This document shows, piece after piece, positions 34,701 through 42,787 of a DNA stretch of 64,000 bases. Source of the DNA: Paenibacillus sp. Soil522 (lineage in GTDB: Bacteria > Bacillota > Bacilli > Paenibacillales > Paenibacillaceae); contig NZ_LMRV01000002.1 of the NCBI RefSeq assembly GCF_001428245.1, positions 62,001-126,000 of the forward strand, read 5' to 3'. Numbering within the stretch: the first letter of the stretch is position 1; the number at the start of each line of letters is the position of its first letter. The position numbers and the translations under genes are program-made. Below the pieces are notes generated by a model, which worked only from the letters and a program-made list of their open reading frames with translations, searched no databases and had not been told where the DNA came from.

Positions 34701-35315
34701 ATGCTATCCATTGATCCAGCCAGTCAAAGCGTACAGGACAATTATAAGCTGCTTATCGGCAGCATTGTGCCAAGGCCAATCGCCTTCGTTACGACGCAAT
34801 CAAGCGAAGGGGTGCTGAACGCGGCGCCCTTCAGCTTCTTTAATATCGTGACTGCTAATCCGCCGATGGTTGCGGTATCGGTGCAGCGAAAGCCGGGCGG
34901 TATCCAGAAGGACACTGCCCGGAACGCCGCCGCCGCAGGCGAGTTTGTTGTCCATATCTCGGACGAGAGCTACATCGAAGCGATTAATGTGACGGCGGCC
35001 AATTTGCCGCCTGAGGAGAGCGAGGTGGAGCTGGCCGGGCTGACAGCTGTTGCGAGCGATATCGTAAGCGTGCCTGGCATAGCAGAAGCGAGAATTCGGA
35101 TGGAATGCGTGCTGGAGCAAGCGCTCCCGCTTGGCGGATCGGAAGCGTCGCCGGCCTGCGACCTATTAATCGGGCGGGTTGTGCGCTATCACGTGGATGA
35201 CGCGTTGTATGAGAACGGGCGCATTAACGCCGAGGCGTTGAAGCCGGTTAGCCGCCTAGCCGGCAGCGATTACGCGAAGCTGGGGGAGCAGTTTTCGATT
35301 GAACGGCCTATTTAA
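34701..35315 (+). CDS. Flavin reductase-like FMN-binding protein
   Basis: A 204-residue protein of the flavin reductase-like/flavoredoxin family. LIGSIVPRPIAFVTTQSSEGVLNAAPFSFFNIVTANPPMVAVSV covers the FMN-binding split barrel (read as SIVPRPIAFVTT and NAAPFSFFN). It probably uses FMN with NAD(P)H to supply or accept electrons. AAAGAGGTG lies 6 bases before ATG 34701. It follows the esterase gene by 37 bases, so it may extend the MhqR-type operon. Confidence 0.82.
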   Translation: MLSIDPASQSVQDNYKLLIGSIVPRPIAFVTTQSSEGVLNAAPFSFFNIVTANPPMVAVSVQRKPGGIQKDTARNAAAAGEFVVHISDESYIEAINVTAANLPPEESEVELAGLTAVASDIVSVPGIAEARIRMECVLEQALPLGGSEASPACDLLIGRVVRYHVDDALYENGRINAEALKPVSRLAGSDYAKLGEQFSIERPI

Positions 35316-35390
35316 TGAAGGCGGGGGAAATCGATGATTTTAGCGGGAGCTATCCTCCCTGGAGGAAGGCAATTCAAATATGCACATCCG

Positions 35391-35433
35391 AAACAGCCCG
35401 TACATGGTGACCGCTCACCGCTGCGGGCTGTTT
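35391..35433. terminator. Bidirectional terminator between the flavin reductase and phnE genes
   Basis: Outer stem aaacagcccg/cgggctgttt with an inner tggtga..tcacc pair. It separates the plus-strand operon from the minus-strand importer genes. Confidence 0.75.
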
Positions 35434-35445
35434 ATTTGGCATGGC

Positions 35446-36249
35446 CTAGACGAGACGCTTGCGAATCGCGCTGGAAATGATATCAATAACGGTAATCAGA
35501 ATGACAATGCCGAGCAAAATAATGCCGACGCGATCCCAATTGCGGGTGCTTAGGGCGAAGATGAGAGGCGTGCCGATACCGCCAGCGCCAATGACGCCAA
35601 GTATGGCCGCGGAGCGCATATTGATCTCGAATCGGTACAGCGTATAGGATAGGAACCCGGGAAGTACCTGCGGAATGACGGCAAACCACAAGATTTGCAG
35701 CCGATTCGCTCCGGACGAGAGCAGCGCTTCAACCGGCCCTTTATCCATATTTTCGACTTCATCCGCGAACAGTTTGCCGAGCATGCCGACCGAATGCAAG
35801 CCAAGCGCCAGCACGCCGGCGAAAGAGCCTGGCCCTACGGCTTTAATGAACATTAGGGCCAGAACCATTTCCGGAACGGCCCGGATGAAGCTGAGCACCA
35901 TTTTACCCGAGCCTGATACGGTCCAAGGTCCGCTCATATTGACCGCAGCCCAGAAGGCAAGCGGCAGACAGAGCAGCGTGGAAATGAAGGTGCCTAATAT
36001 AGAGATAGCAAGCGTCTCCAGCAGTCCCCGCAGCAAATCCTCGCCTTCGGGCAAATAAACAAAATCCCAGTCGGGTGATAGAATGCCGGTTACGATCGCT
36101 TTCGTAATTTGAACGGCAGTTTCCTTTAAGCCTGTAAGCGGTATGCCTGAGAACGCCCAGCAATAGACGGCTGCAAGCGCAAGATAGATCAGCCAGCGGG
36201 AACGGTTGGGCTTAGGCTTCGGCACGATAACATTCCACGATTTGTTCAT
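35446..36249 (-). CDS. phnE: Phosphonate/phosphite-type ABC importer, permease 2
   Basis: A 267-residue PhnE-type permease. Helices near residues 15-35, 80-115 (LAISILGTFISTLLCLPLAFWAA), 125-150 and 200-260; the coupling loop is EALLSSGANRLQILWFAVIPQVLP near 175-198. Overlaps the upstream permease gene by ATGA, so the two permeases likely form a heterodimer. It is the last gene of the importer operon. No C-P lyase or hydrolase gene is present in the window. Confidence 0.85.
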   Translation of the reverse strand: MNKSWNVIVPKPKPNRSRWLIYLALAAVYCWAFSGIPLTGLKETAVQITKAIVTGILSPDWDFVYLPEGEDLLRGLLETLAISILGTFISTLLCLPLAFWAAVNMSGPWTVSGSGKMVLSFIRAVPEMVLALMFIKAVGPGSFAGVLALGLHSVGMLGKLFADEVENMDKGPVEALLSSGANRLQILWFAVIPQVLPGFLSYTLYRFEINMRSAAILGVIGAGGIGTPLIFALSTRNWDRVGIILLGIVILITVIDIISSAIRKRLV

Positions 36250-37037
36250 AGCAGCTTCTCCCGCAGCTTCGTGCTTGAATAATCAATCAGCAAGACGATG
36301 GCTAACGTGAAAATAATGATGACGCAGGTTTTGTCGTATTCCAGAAAACCTAGCGTAATTTCATAATAATGGCCAATTCCGCCTGCGCCTACGAGACCAA
36401 GCACGGCAGCCGCACGAACGTTAATTTCAAAGGTATACAGCGTGAAGGACATGAAATGTGCCTGTATTTGCGGTACGACAGCATAAACGATGCGCTGAAT
36501 GCCGTTTGCGCCTGCCGAGGTCATAGCTTCGATTGGTCCCCGGTCTATCCCCTCCAAAGCCTCGTACGTGAGCTTAGCTATAAGGCCTAGAGAAAAGAGG
36601 GTCAGCGCCATGATCCCCGGCAGCGGACCGATGCCTGCTATGGCCACGAAGACTGCGGCGAGCAGCAGATCGGGGATGGTGCGTATCAGGTTGAGCAAGA
36701 AACGTACAGGGTGATGAAGCCACCAGCTGGCCGTTATATTGCCGGCGCACAGCAAGGCAACCGGAATCGACAAAATGGCGCCGATCGTCGTCCCGATGAG
36801 GGCCATACGAATCGTCTCCAGCATAGCGCCGGCAATATTGTCGAAATAGGTCCATTTTGGCGGGAACATTTCCTCAAGCAGGTCGAACATGTTCGGAAAC
36901 CCTTCAATAAGCTCGCTAAGCGTAGCCTCGGTCTGAACGGAGCTCCCCCAGAGCAGCAAAATAATGACCGCAGCGCTCAGGTAATGCTTGAGCTTGCTTG
37001 GCGCTTTTGGACGACTGAGCTCTGTACGCATACTCAT
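36246..37037 (-). CDS. phnE: Phosphonate/phosphite-type ABC importer, permease 1
   Basis: A 263-residue PhnE paralogue with the coupling loop [23 protein letters not shown] near 168-190, and helices near 20-38, 70-100, 115-145 and 185-258. Its start overlaps the end of phnC by four bases (ATGA). Two PhnE copies per operon are usual in this transporter class. Confidence 0.85.
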   Translation of the reverse strand: MSMRTELSRPKAPSKLKHYLSAAVIILLLWGSSVQTEATLSELIEGFPNMFDLLEEMFPPKWTYFDNIAGAMLETIRMALIGTTIGAILSIPVALLCAGNITASWWLHHPVRFLLNLIRTIPDLLLAAVFVAIAGIGPLPGIMALTLFSLGLIAKLTYEALEGIDRGPIEAMTSAGANGIQRIVYAVVPQIQAHFMSFTLYTFEINVRAAAVLGLVGAGGIGHYYEITLGFLEYDKTCVIIIFTLAIVLLIDYSSTKLREKLL

Positions 37038-37807
37038 GCGTTTCGCTCTCCCGGAAGCTCGGCCTCTGAGATAGGGCGTCCGTAAATTTCGGCGAACCGC
37101 TCATCGGTTGCTTTCGCTACGGGCCCGTCAAACACGACTTGTCCGGCGAGTAAGCCAACGATGCGCGTAGCGTATTGCCTCGCTAAACGGACGTCGTGAA
37201 GGTTAACAATCGTCGTAATACCCAGCTCAAGATTGATTTTCTTCAAATCATCCATCACCTGCTTCGTCGTAAGCGGATCGAGTGAGGCGACGGGCTCGTC
37301 TGCCAAAATAATTTTTGCTTCCTGTGCCAGCACGCGGGCTATCGCTACACGCTGCTGCTGGCCGCCGGACAGCTCATCGGCGCGCGAATAAGCTTTCTCC
37401 ACAATGTTAACGCGATTCAGCGCTTCGAATGCCAGGTTTATGTCCCGCTTGGGGAAACGTCCGGTTATCGTTCTTAACGTGGAGTGGTAGCCGGCGCGGC
37501 CTGCCAGCACGTTGCGCAGGACTGATGAGCGTTTGACGAGGTTGAAGCTCTGAAAAATCATGCCGATATTTCGGCGAATTAAGCGCAGCTGCTTCCCTTT
37601 GGCTCCGGTAATGGATTGTCCGTCGATAAGGATATCGCCCTCCGAAATATCGTGAAGCCGGTTAATGGAGCGCAGCAGCGTCGATTTTCCGGCGCCCGAC
37701 AGTCCGATGATCGCGGTAAACTCCCCTTTGGCGAAAGCGAGATTGATTTGGTTCAGGCCTTTTGTCCCGTTAGGGTACCATTTCGATACATTCCGAAGTT
37801 CAATCAC
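37034..37807 (-). CDS. phnC: Phosphonate/phosphite-type ABC importer, ATPase
   Basis: A 257-residue ATPase with Walker [13 protein letters not shown] near 33-44, Q-loop MIFQSFNL, signature [14 protein letters not shown] near 148, Walker [14 protein letters not shown] near 168 and the H-loop in VNLHDV near 202. The His in NLHD and the GLSGAGK variant are typical of PhnC. It starts with GTG 37807 and has a weak binding site (AAAGGA too far), so translation may be coupled to a longer leader. Follows the binding-protein gene by 130 bases. Confidence 0.85.
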   Translation of the reverse strand: MIELRNVSKWYPNGTKGLNQINLAFAKGEFTAIIGLSGAGKSTLLRSINRLHDISEGDILIDGQSITGAKGKQLRLIRRNIGMIFQSFNLVKRSSVLRNVLAGRAGYHSTLRTITGRFPKRDINLAFEALNRVNIVEKAYSRADELSGGQQQRVAIARVLAQEAKIILADEPVASLDPLTTKQVMDDLKKINLELGITTIVNLHDVRLARQYATRIVGLLAGQVVFDGPVAKATDERFAEIYGRPISEAELPGERNA

Positions 37808-37848
37808 AGGATGATCATTCCTTTGTTTTTATCGTAGCAATAAAGGAT

Positions 37849-37883
37849 AGCCAGTCCGGGCGCTGCGGGCGCTCGAACTGGCT
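37849..37883 (-). terminator. Hairpin between phnD and phnC
   Basis: A 15-bp stem (agccagtccgggcgc with gcgctcgaactggct, wobbles) with a 5-base loop. On the transcribed minus strand it lies in the 130-base gap inside the operon and probably lowers or stabilises transcript ends so that the binding protein is made in excess. Confidence 0.6.
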
Positions 37884-37938
37884 TTTCGATACGGGCATGC
37901 GGAGCCTATTGCAGGGAATCGTTTAGAGCGTGGGAACC

Positions 37939-38913
37939 TTATTCGGTCTTTACCTTCTCGCCGTATTCGCGGACGATGTTGAAGATGCCGTCTTCGGATT
38001 TCACATAACCTTGGTGGGAGTAAATCTCAAAAATAATAGCACGGCTTGCTTCGTCGCTGCCTAGAGCAATAAAAGCATCTTGAATTTTGGTTACCCACTC
38101 CGCGTTCATGTCGGAACGGACGGAAATGGTATCATTAGGGATTTTTTCGGTATAGGCCAATACGCGAGTATCCTCGAATACGGTCGGATAGTCCTTCGAA
38201 ACGATTGTACGGGCGTCTTGGAAAATGGCAGCCGCGTCCACATCGCCGTTCAATACGGCAATAACGCCTTGGTCATGGCCTTTTACGGTAACGGGTGCAA
38301 CATCTTTGAGCGGGTCAAGTCCGGCTTCAATTAATTTACCGGCTGGCCATACGAAGCCTGCGGAGGAGGTCACATTTTGGTAGGCGATCTTTTTGCCCTT
38401 CAAATCCTCAATCGACTTGATGTCGGAATCTTTCTTTACGACAATCATCGATTTGTAGAAATCAACGAGCTGATCTGTCGGAGCGCCCGTGTCGTCCTGT
38501 ACGCCAAAGCGCTGTGCTTGGAGAATAACCTCGGCAGCACCCTTGTCCTTCGCTAATACATATGCAGTTGGAGGAAGGAAGCCTACGTCTACTTTTTTGG
38601 AAGCCATCGCTTCGATAATCGTGTTGTAATCCGTCGAAATGCTTACTTCTACCGGAATGCCAAGCTTGTCGCTGAGCAGCTGCTCAAGCGGTTTCGCCTT
38701 TGCTTCAAGCGTATCTGCGTTCTGGGAAGGGACGAATTGTACTGTCAGCTTCTCCGGCACATATCCTTCGGCGGCTGGCTCGCTTGCTGCTGGCGCATTC
38801 TTCGCTGCATTGTTTGCCGCCGCGGATTCATTGTTTGTGCTGTTAGCGCCACAAGCACTGAGCAAGGACACGGACAAAAATAACGGTAAAATAAACTTAG
38901 CGATTTTTTTCAA
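37939..38913 (-). CDS. phnD: Phosphonate/phosphite-type ABC importer, lipoprotein binding protein
   Basis: A 324-residue PhnD-family lipoprotein with signal peptide and lipobox LLSAC near residues 17-21, then the PhnD body: LTVQFVPSQNADTLEAKAKPLEQLLSDKLGIPVEV, DVGFLPPTAYVLA, GKKIAYQNVTSSAGFVWPAGKL and FQDAR. Ligands of the family include phosphonates, phosphite and hypophosphite. GGAGG lies 8 bases before a TTG at 38911-38913, the better start than an ATG at 38928 that overlaps the binding site. First gene of the operon. Confidence 0.85.
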   Translation of the reverse strand: MKKIAKFILPLFLSVSLLSACGANSTNNESAAANNAAKNAPAASEPAAEGYVPEKLTVQFVPSQNADTLEAKAKPLEQLLSDKLGIPVEVSISTDYNTIIEAMASKKVDVGFLPPTAYVLAKDKGAAEVILQAQRFGVQDDTGAPTDQLVDFYKSMIVVKKDSDIKSIEDLKGKKIAYQNVTSSAGFVWPAGKLIEAGLDPLKDVAPVTVKGHDQGVIAVLNGDVDAAAIFQDARTIVSKDYPTVFEDTRVLAYTEKIPNDTISVRSDMNAEWVTKIQDAFIALGSDEASRAIIFEIYSHQGYVKSEDGIFNIVREYGEKVKTE

Positions 38914-39017
38914 ACAATTATCCTCCAAAAATTCTAATTTATGGTACTTGCTTAACTATAAGGACGGTTCATTTTCTGTCGGTAAACCGGGCGATAAGCT
39001 TTTGTAAATAATGGGAA

Positions 39018-39245
39018 TTGAATGTCTCTCACGGCCTCTATTACAGTGAAACGAATGAGCCTGCGTTCGGCAAGCCGTATATTCTGAAGACTCTGAATAA
39101 TAGCATTAAATTAGTCATACTTGGTGTTACCGAGTATTACATTCCAAGCTGGGAGAACCATGCGAATATAAGAGGACTTGCTTTTCAAAACGCGCTTGAA
39201 GCAGTCAAAGCTTGGTTCGCTCGTAATCGGAAGGTCTTGCTTTAG
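39018..39245 (+). pseudogene. Internal fragment of a calcineurin-like phosphoesterase/5'-nucleotidase gene
   Basis: The 75-residue frame contains FGKPYILKTL..IKLVILGVTEYYIPSWEN followed by ANIRGLAFQNALEAVKAWF, which is the pattern of the middle of YunD/UshA/CpdB-type metallophosphoesterases (VxVIGxTTHYIPNWE). The metal-binding N-terminus and the rest of the protein are missing. It begins with no binding site after a TAA at 39009 and ends at TAG 39245. This looks like a decayed gene fragment, in the gap between phnD and the sugar importer. Confidence 0.55.
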
Positions 39246-39378
39246 ATGTTATTTTGCAAAATCGGAATATACAGGTCCATTTCTGTATCATCGTTGTCCA
39301 TAACCTGTGGATTCACATCGCGTTAATCGAATATTTTAGTTGAAATCTGTCTACCATATTTTAAAATATTAGAATTTA

Positions 39379-39391
39379 TGAAGCGCTTTCA
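39379..39391. promoter_or_regulatory. cre-like palindrome upstream of the sugar importer
   Basis: TGAAGCGCTTTCA resembles the CcpA site TGAAAGCGCTTTCA but lacks one base in one arm. It lies 75 bases before the binding-protein start. Weak candidate only. Confidence 0.3.
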
Positions 39392-39465
39392 ATGCGTTAT
39401 GATGGACATGTTCCACCAGCCGGCCGGATTGCCGGTAATGATAAAGCTCACCCAGGAGGGGTCCT

Positions 39466-40788
39466 ATGAAAAAATGGTTGATTACTGCTTTGGCGCTTAT
39501 GCTCGCATTCGGCGTTTTGTCCGCATGCGGTTCCGCCAACAATGAGGGAACGGCGAACGAAGGTAGCGGCAGCAAGAACGAAGCAGGCGGCAAAGCGGAG
39601 GATGTCACGCTGAACGTCATGCATTTCATGATTGAGAAGCCAAAGGTTGAAGCATTCGAGAAAATGACCGAAGCCTATACGGCAAAGAATCCGAATATCA
39701 AATTCAATATCGAGATCGTCGCATCCGACAAATACAACGATGCGCTCAAAATGAAAATCGCTGGTGGCGACGTACCGGATATTATGTTCGGCCGTCCGAA
39801 CACCATGATCGATTTTCTCGAATCAGGAGTCTTTATGGACATTACCGGCGAGAGCTTTGCAAAAAAGATCAATAAGGCATACCTCCCGAACGTCTCCTAC
39901 AAGGACCGCGTCTACGGCTTGCCGCTCGACCTGATGACGAATGGCGTCATCTATAACAAGGATCTGTTCGCACAAGCTGGCGTTGAGGTGCCGACGACTT
40001 GGACCGAATTCGTCGCCGCTAGCGAGAAGCTGAAAAAGAGTGGAATTACTCCGATTGCGGGCGCGTTCCAGCAAGGCGTATCATTCATCAGTTACCTGTA
40101 CCCGGATATATTCGGCAGTACATTAAAACGCAATCCCGGCTTCCCTGCCCAGCTGATCTCGGGCGAGAAGAAATGGTCGGACCTGCCGGATATTCGCGGC
40201 CTGCTGGATCGGGTATCGACCATGATGCCTTATCTGAATGAGGATTATCGGGATATCGACTATGAGAAATCGCTGCAATATTTTGCGACGGGCAAAGCGG
40301 CGATGACCGTAATCGGCAGCTTCGCCATCGGCACAATCCGTCAGTACAATCCGGAGGGTAATTTCGGCGTCTTTACCTTCCCGGCCTACGACAATCCGGA
40401 AGACAACGTCATGACCCATGGTACGGATAATACCTTCCTGCCTGCCGCGAACAGCAAGAACAAAGAGGAAATGCTTAAGTTCTTCGACTTTATGGCGTCG
40501 GATGAGGGTGAACAAATTTGGGCAGACGGCGTCCAGACGATCAGTGCGCTTAATCCGGATATAAAGCCGGCGACGCAAGATTCAATGGCTGCGGACTTCC
40601 AGAAGCTGTACCAGACCGGTAAAATCATCAACAACGGCGCAGAGCCTACCTTTTACGCGCAGTGGGATGAAATTACATGGCGCTTGTTCGGACAATACAT
40701 GATGCAGAAAAACCCTTCCGACCTCAAGCCGGACGATGTGCTGAACAATCTCGACAAGGAATTCGAGAAAGCAAGGAAAATGGGCTAG
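39466..40788 (+). CDS. Sugar ABC importer, lipoprotein binding protein (cluster 1)
   Basis: A 440-residue CUT1-type solute-binding lipoprotein: signal peptide with lipobox GVLSAC near residue 21, a Gly/Asn/Glu-rich linker, then the SBP_bac_1 body (VTLNVMHFMIEKPKVEAFEKM, GGDVPDIMFGRP, VYGLPLDLMTNGVIYNKDLFAQAG). The bound saccharide is unknown. GGAGGGG lies before ATG. A hairpin at 40819-40851 separates it from the permease genes. The sensor kinase and regulator two genes downstream probably control it. Confidence 0.87.
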   Translation: MKKWLITALALMLAFGVLSACGSANNEGTANEGSGSKNEAGGKAEDVTLNVMHFMIEKPKVEAFEKMTEAYTAKNPNIKFNIEIVASDKYNDALKMKIAGGDVPDIMFGRPNTMIDFLESGVFMDITGESFAKKINKAYLPNVSYKDRVYGLPLDLMTNGVIYNKDLFAQAGVEVPTTWTEFVAASEKLKKSGITPIAGAFQQGVSFISYLYPDIFGSTLKRNPGFPAQLISGEKKWSDLPDIRGLLDRVSTMMPYLNEDYRDIDYEKSLQYFATGKAAMTVIGSFAIGTIRQYNPEGNFGVFTFPAYDNPEDNVMTHGTDNTFLPAANSKNKEEMLKFFDFMASDEGEQIWADGVQTISALNPDIKPATQDSMAADFQKLYQTGKIINNGAEPTFYAQWDEITWRLFGQYMMQKNPSDLKPDDVLNNLDKEFEKARKMG

Positions 40789-40818
40789 CTCTATTGCCCC
40801 ATAAGATTGATCACATAC

Positions 40819-40851
40819 GGCTTTTCTTCCCGACTGCTGGGAGGAAAGGCC
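40819..40851 (+). terminator. Intercistronic hairpin after the binding protein gene
   Basis: Stem ggcttttcttccc/gggaggaaaggcc (wobbles) with a 7-base loop and no T run. In ABC operons such hairpins protect the binding-protein mRNA 3' end or lower permease expression. Confidence 0.5.
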
Positions 40852-40878
40852 GCTCATCTTAGAACTGGAGTTGAGTGA

Positions 40879-41727
40879 ATGAAACGAATCTATCGCGACG
40901 GGCTGGTGAAGTTCACTTTCGTCCTCCCCGCGCTGCTGCTCTTCAGTCTCGCCATTCTGATTCCGTTCGTAAAGGGCGCCAACATCGCCTTTACGAACTG
41001 GAACGGAATTTCGCCGACATATGAGTATGTCGGGCTGCGCAATCTCAGGCTGCTCTTCTCGGATTTGGACATGCTGGAGATAATAGGCAACACGCTGCAG
41101 TATACGTTGTTCTACACGCTGTTCTGCAACGGCTTCGGTCTGCTGCTCGCCGTTATGCTTGCCTCCAAATTCAAGGGCGAGAATTTTATTAAGAGCGCGC
41201 TGTTTATGCCCGTCATTATGAGCCTTGTGCTCACGGCCTACATTTTCAGCTATGTCTACGGTACCGTTTTTCCGAACGTGCTGCATATCTCCGGACTGAT
41301 GGGCAACGAGAAAACGGCGCTGTGGGGCGTTATTCTAATGGCCTCCTGGAAAGAGATCGGACTTGCTATGGTCATTTACTATGCGGGTCTGCAAACGATT
41401 CCAAAGGACGTTTACGAATCTTCGACGATTGACGGCGCCACGCCGGCGCGGCAATTCGTCTCTGTGACGCTGCCGCTGCTTGCTCCTGCCTTCACCTACT
41501 GCATCCCGCTGTGGATCGGCAATGGGCTGAGGATGTTCGACTATGTGTTCGCGGTGGGCGGACCGGGCAGATCGACCCAGACAATTGCCCAATATGTTTA
41601 TCAGTATGTATTCCCGTTCAATAAGGCCGGATACGGTCAGATGGCAGGTCTTATCATGTTCATTCTCGTCATGGGCGTGACCGTCATTCTCACATCGATT
41701 TTGCGCAAAAGGGAGGTGGAATATTGA
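40879..41727 (+). CDS. Sugar ABC importer, MalF-type permease (cluster 1)
   Basis: A 282-residue membrane protein with six helices (first near residues 10-32). The EAA loop reads ESSTIDGATPARQFVSVTLPLLAPAF near 178-205. SD GAGTTGAGTG precedes ATG 40879. It overlaps the next permease gene by four bases. There is no ATPase gene, so a shared ATPase of the MsmX type from elsewhere is likely. Confidence 0.88.
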   Translation: MKRIYRDGLVKFTFVLPALLLFSLAILIPFVKGANIAFTNWNGISPTYEYVGLRNLRLLFSDLDMLEIIGNTLQYTLFYTLFCNGFGLLLAVMLASKFKGENFIKSALFMPVIMSLVLTAYIFSYVYGTVFPNVLHISGLMGNEKTALWGVILMASWKEIGLAMVIYYAGLQTIPKDVYESSTIDGATPARQFVSVTLPLLAPAFTYCIPLWIGNGLRMFDYVFAVGGPGRSTQTIAQYVYQYVFPFNKAGYGQMAGLIMFILVMGVTVILTSILRKREVEY

Positions 41728-42569
41728 ATACGAGAATTTCGAAGGGCGAGAAAGCGCTGCATGCCTGCAAAATCGTTTTTCTTGGCTTATCTGCTTTGAT
41801 CGGACTGTTTCCATTTTATCTGGTCGTCATGTATGCCATCAAATCGCCGATAGATTCCGCCAATACGAACCCGCTGCTGCCGCCGCATACCATTGCATGG
41901 TCAAATTTTACCGAGGCGATTGAAGCCTCGAATTTTTTCAACGCTAGCAAGAACAGCCTGATCGTCTCCTTGTCCTGCGTCGTGCTGACCATTCTTGTCT
42001 GCTCGATGGCAGCTTATGCGATCGCTAGAAGCACTAGCAGGCTGTACCGAATTCTGTTCTACATGTTCGTTGCCTCGATCATGATGCCCTTCCAGGCGAT
42101 CATGTTCCCGCTGTACAAAACCTGGCTCGATCTCGGGCTGCTAAACACGCTGCCTGGACTGGTGCTGGCGCTGCTCGGCGTCGGCATCGGCTACAATATT
42201 TTTCTGTATACCGGTTTCATTAAGACGGTGCCGCGGGAGTTGGAGGAAGCGGCGATGATCGACGGTGCCTCGAAATACCGGACATTCTTCGGGATCGTCT
42301 TTCCCCTGCTCAAGCCAGTTACGATGACCGTGCTTGTGCTCGGAACGCTCGGAGCCTGGAACGACTTTGTCGTATCAATGGTTATCGTGCAGAAGGAAGC
42401 GGTCACAACGCTGCCGCTGACGCAGGTTAGGTTCTTCGGCGAGTACACGACCCAGCTTCATCTGGCATTCGCTGGCGTCCTGCTCGCAATGGTACCGGTC
42501 ATTATCCTGTATTTCTTCACGCAAAAATATATCGTCGGCGGCGTAACGGCCGGCGCGGTGAAGGGCTAA
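41724..42569 (+). CDS. Sugar ABC importer, MalG-type permease (cluster 1)
   Basis: A 281-residue permease with helices near residues 15-35, 75-97, 110-130, 140-160, 195-215 and 255-272. EAA loop: EEAAMIDGASKYRTFFGIVFPLLKP near 175-199. Starts by TTGA-overlap with MalF-type gene (its first codon is TTG 41724), typical of coupled synthesis. It closes the transport operon. Confidence 0.88.
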   Translation: MNTRISKGEKALHACKIVFLGLSALIGLFPFYLVVMYAIKSPIDSANTNPLLPPHTIAWSNFTEAIEASNFFNASKNSLIVSLSCVVLTILVCSMAAYAIARSTSRLYRILFYMFVASIMMPFQAIMFPLYKTWLDLGLLNTLPGLVLALLGVGIGYNIFLYTGFIKTVPRELEEAAMIDGASKYRTFFGIVFPLLKPVTMTVLVLGTLGAWNDFVVSMVIVQKEAVTTLPLTQVRFFGEYTTQLHLAFAGVLLAMVPVIILYFFTQKYIVGGVTAGAVKG

Positions 42570-42787
42570 CCGCAGGCTGGCGGCTGCGGCATATTCTACG
42601 GCCTATCGGCTTAGGGTATACCAGCCGTCTGTCGGCAAAAATAGGCATACATCCCTTCACCTCCTGACGGCCCGCGAACGAACGGGAGCAGCGCGCTCCC
42701 GGATGCTCCGGGCATAGCGGTAATGCTATAATAATAGCAGCGGTGATCACCAATGCCGTATCCCATTTATAGGTGCAGGTGATTTAA

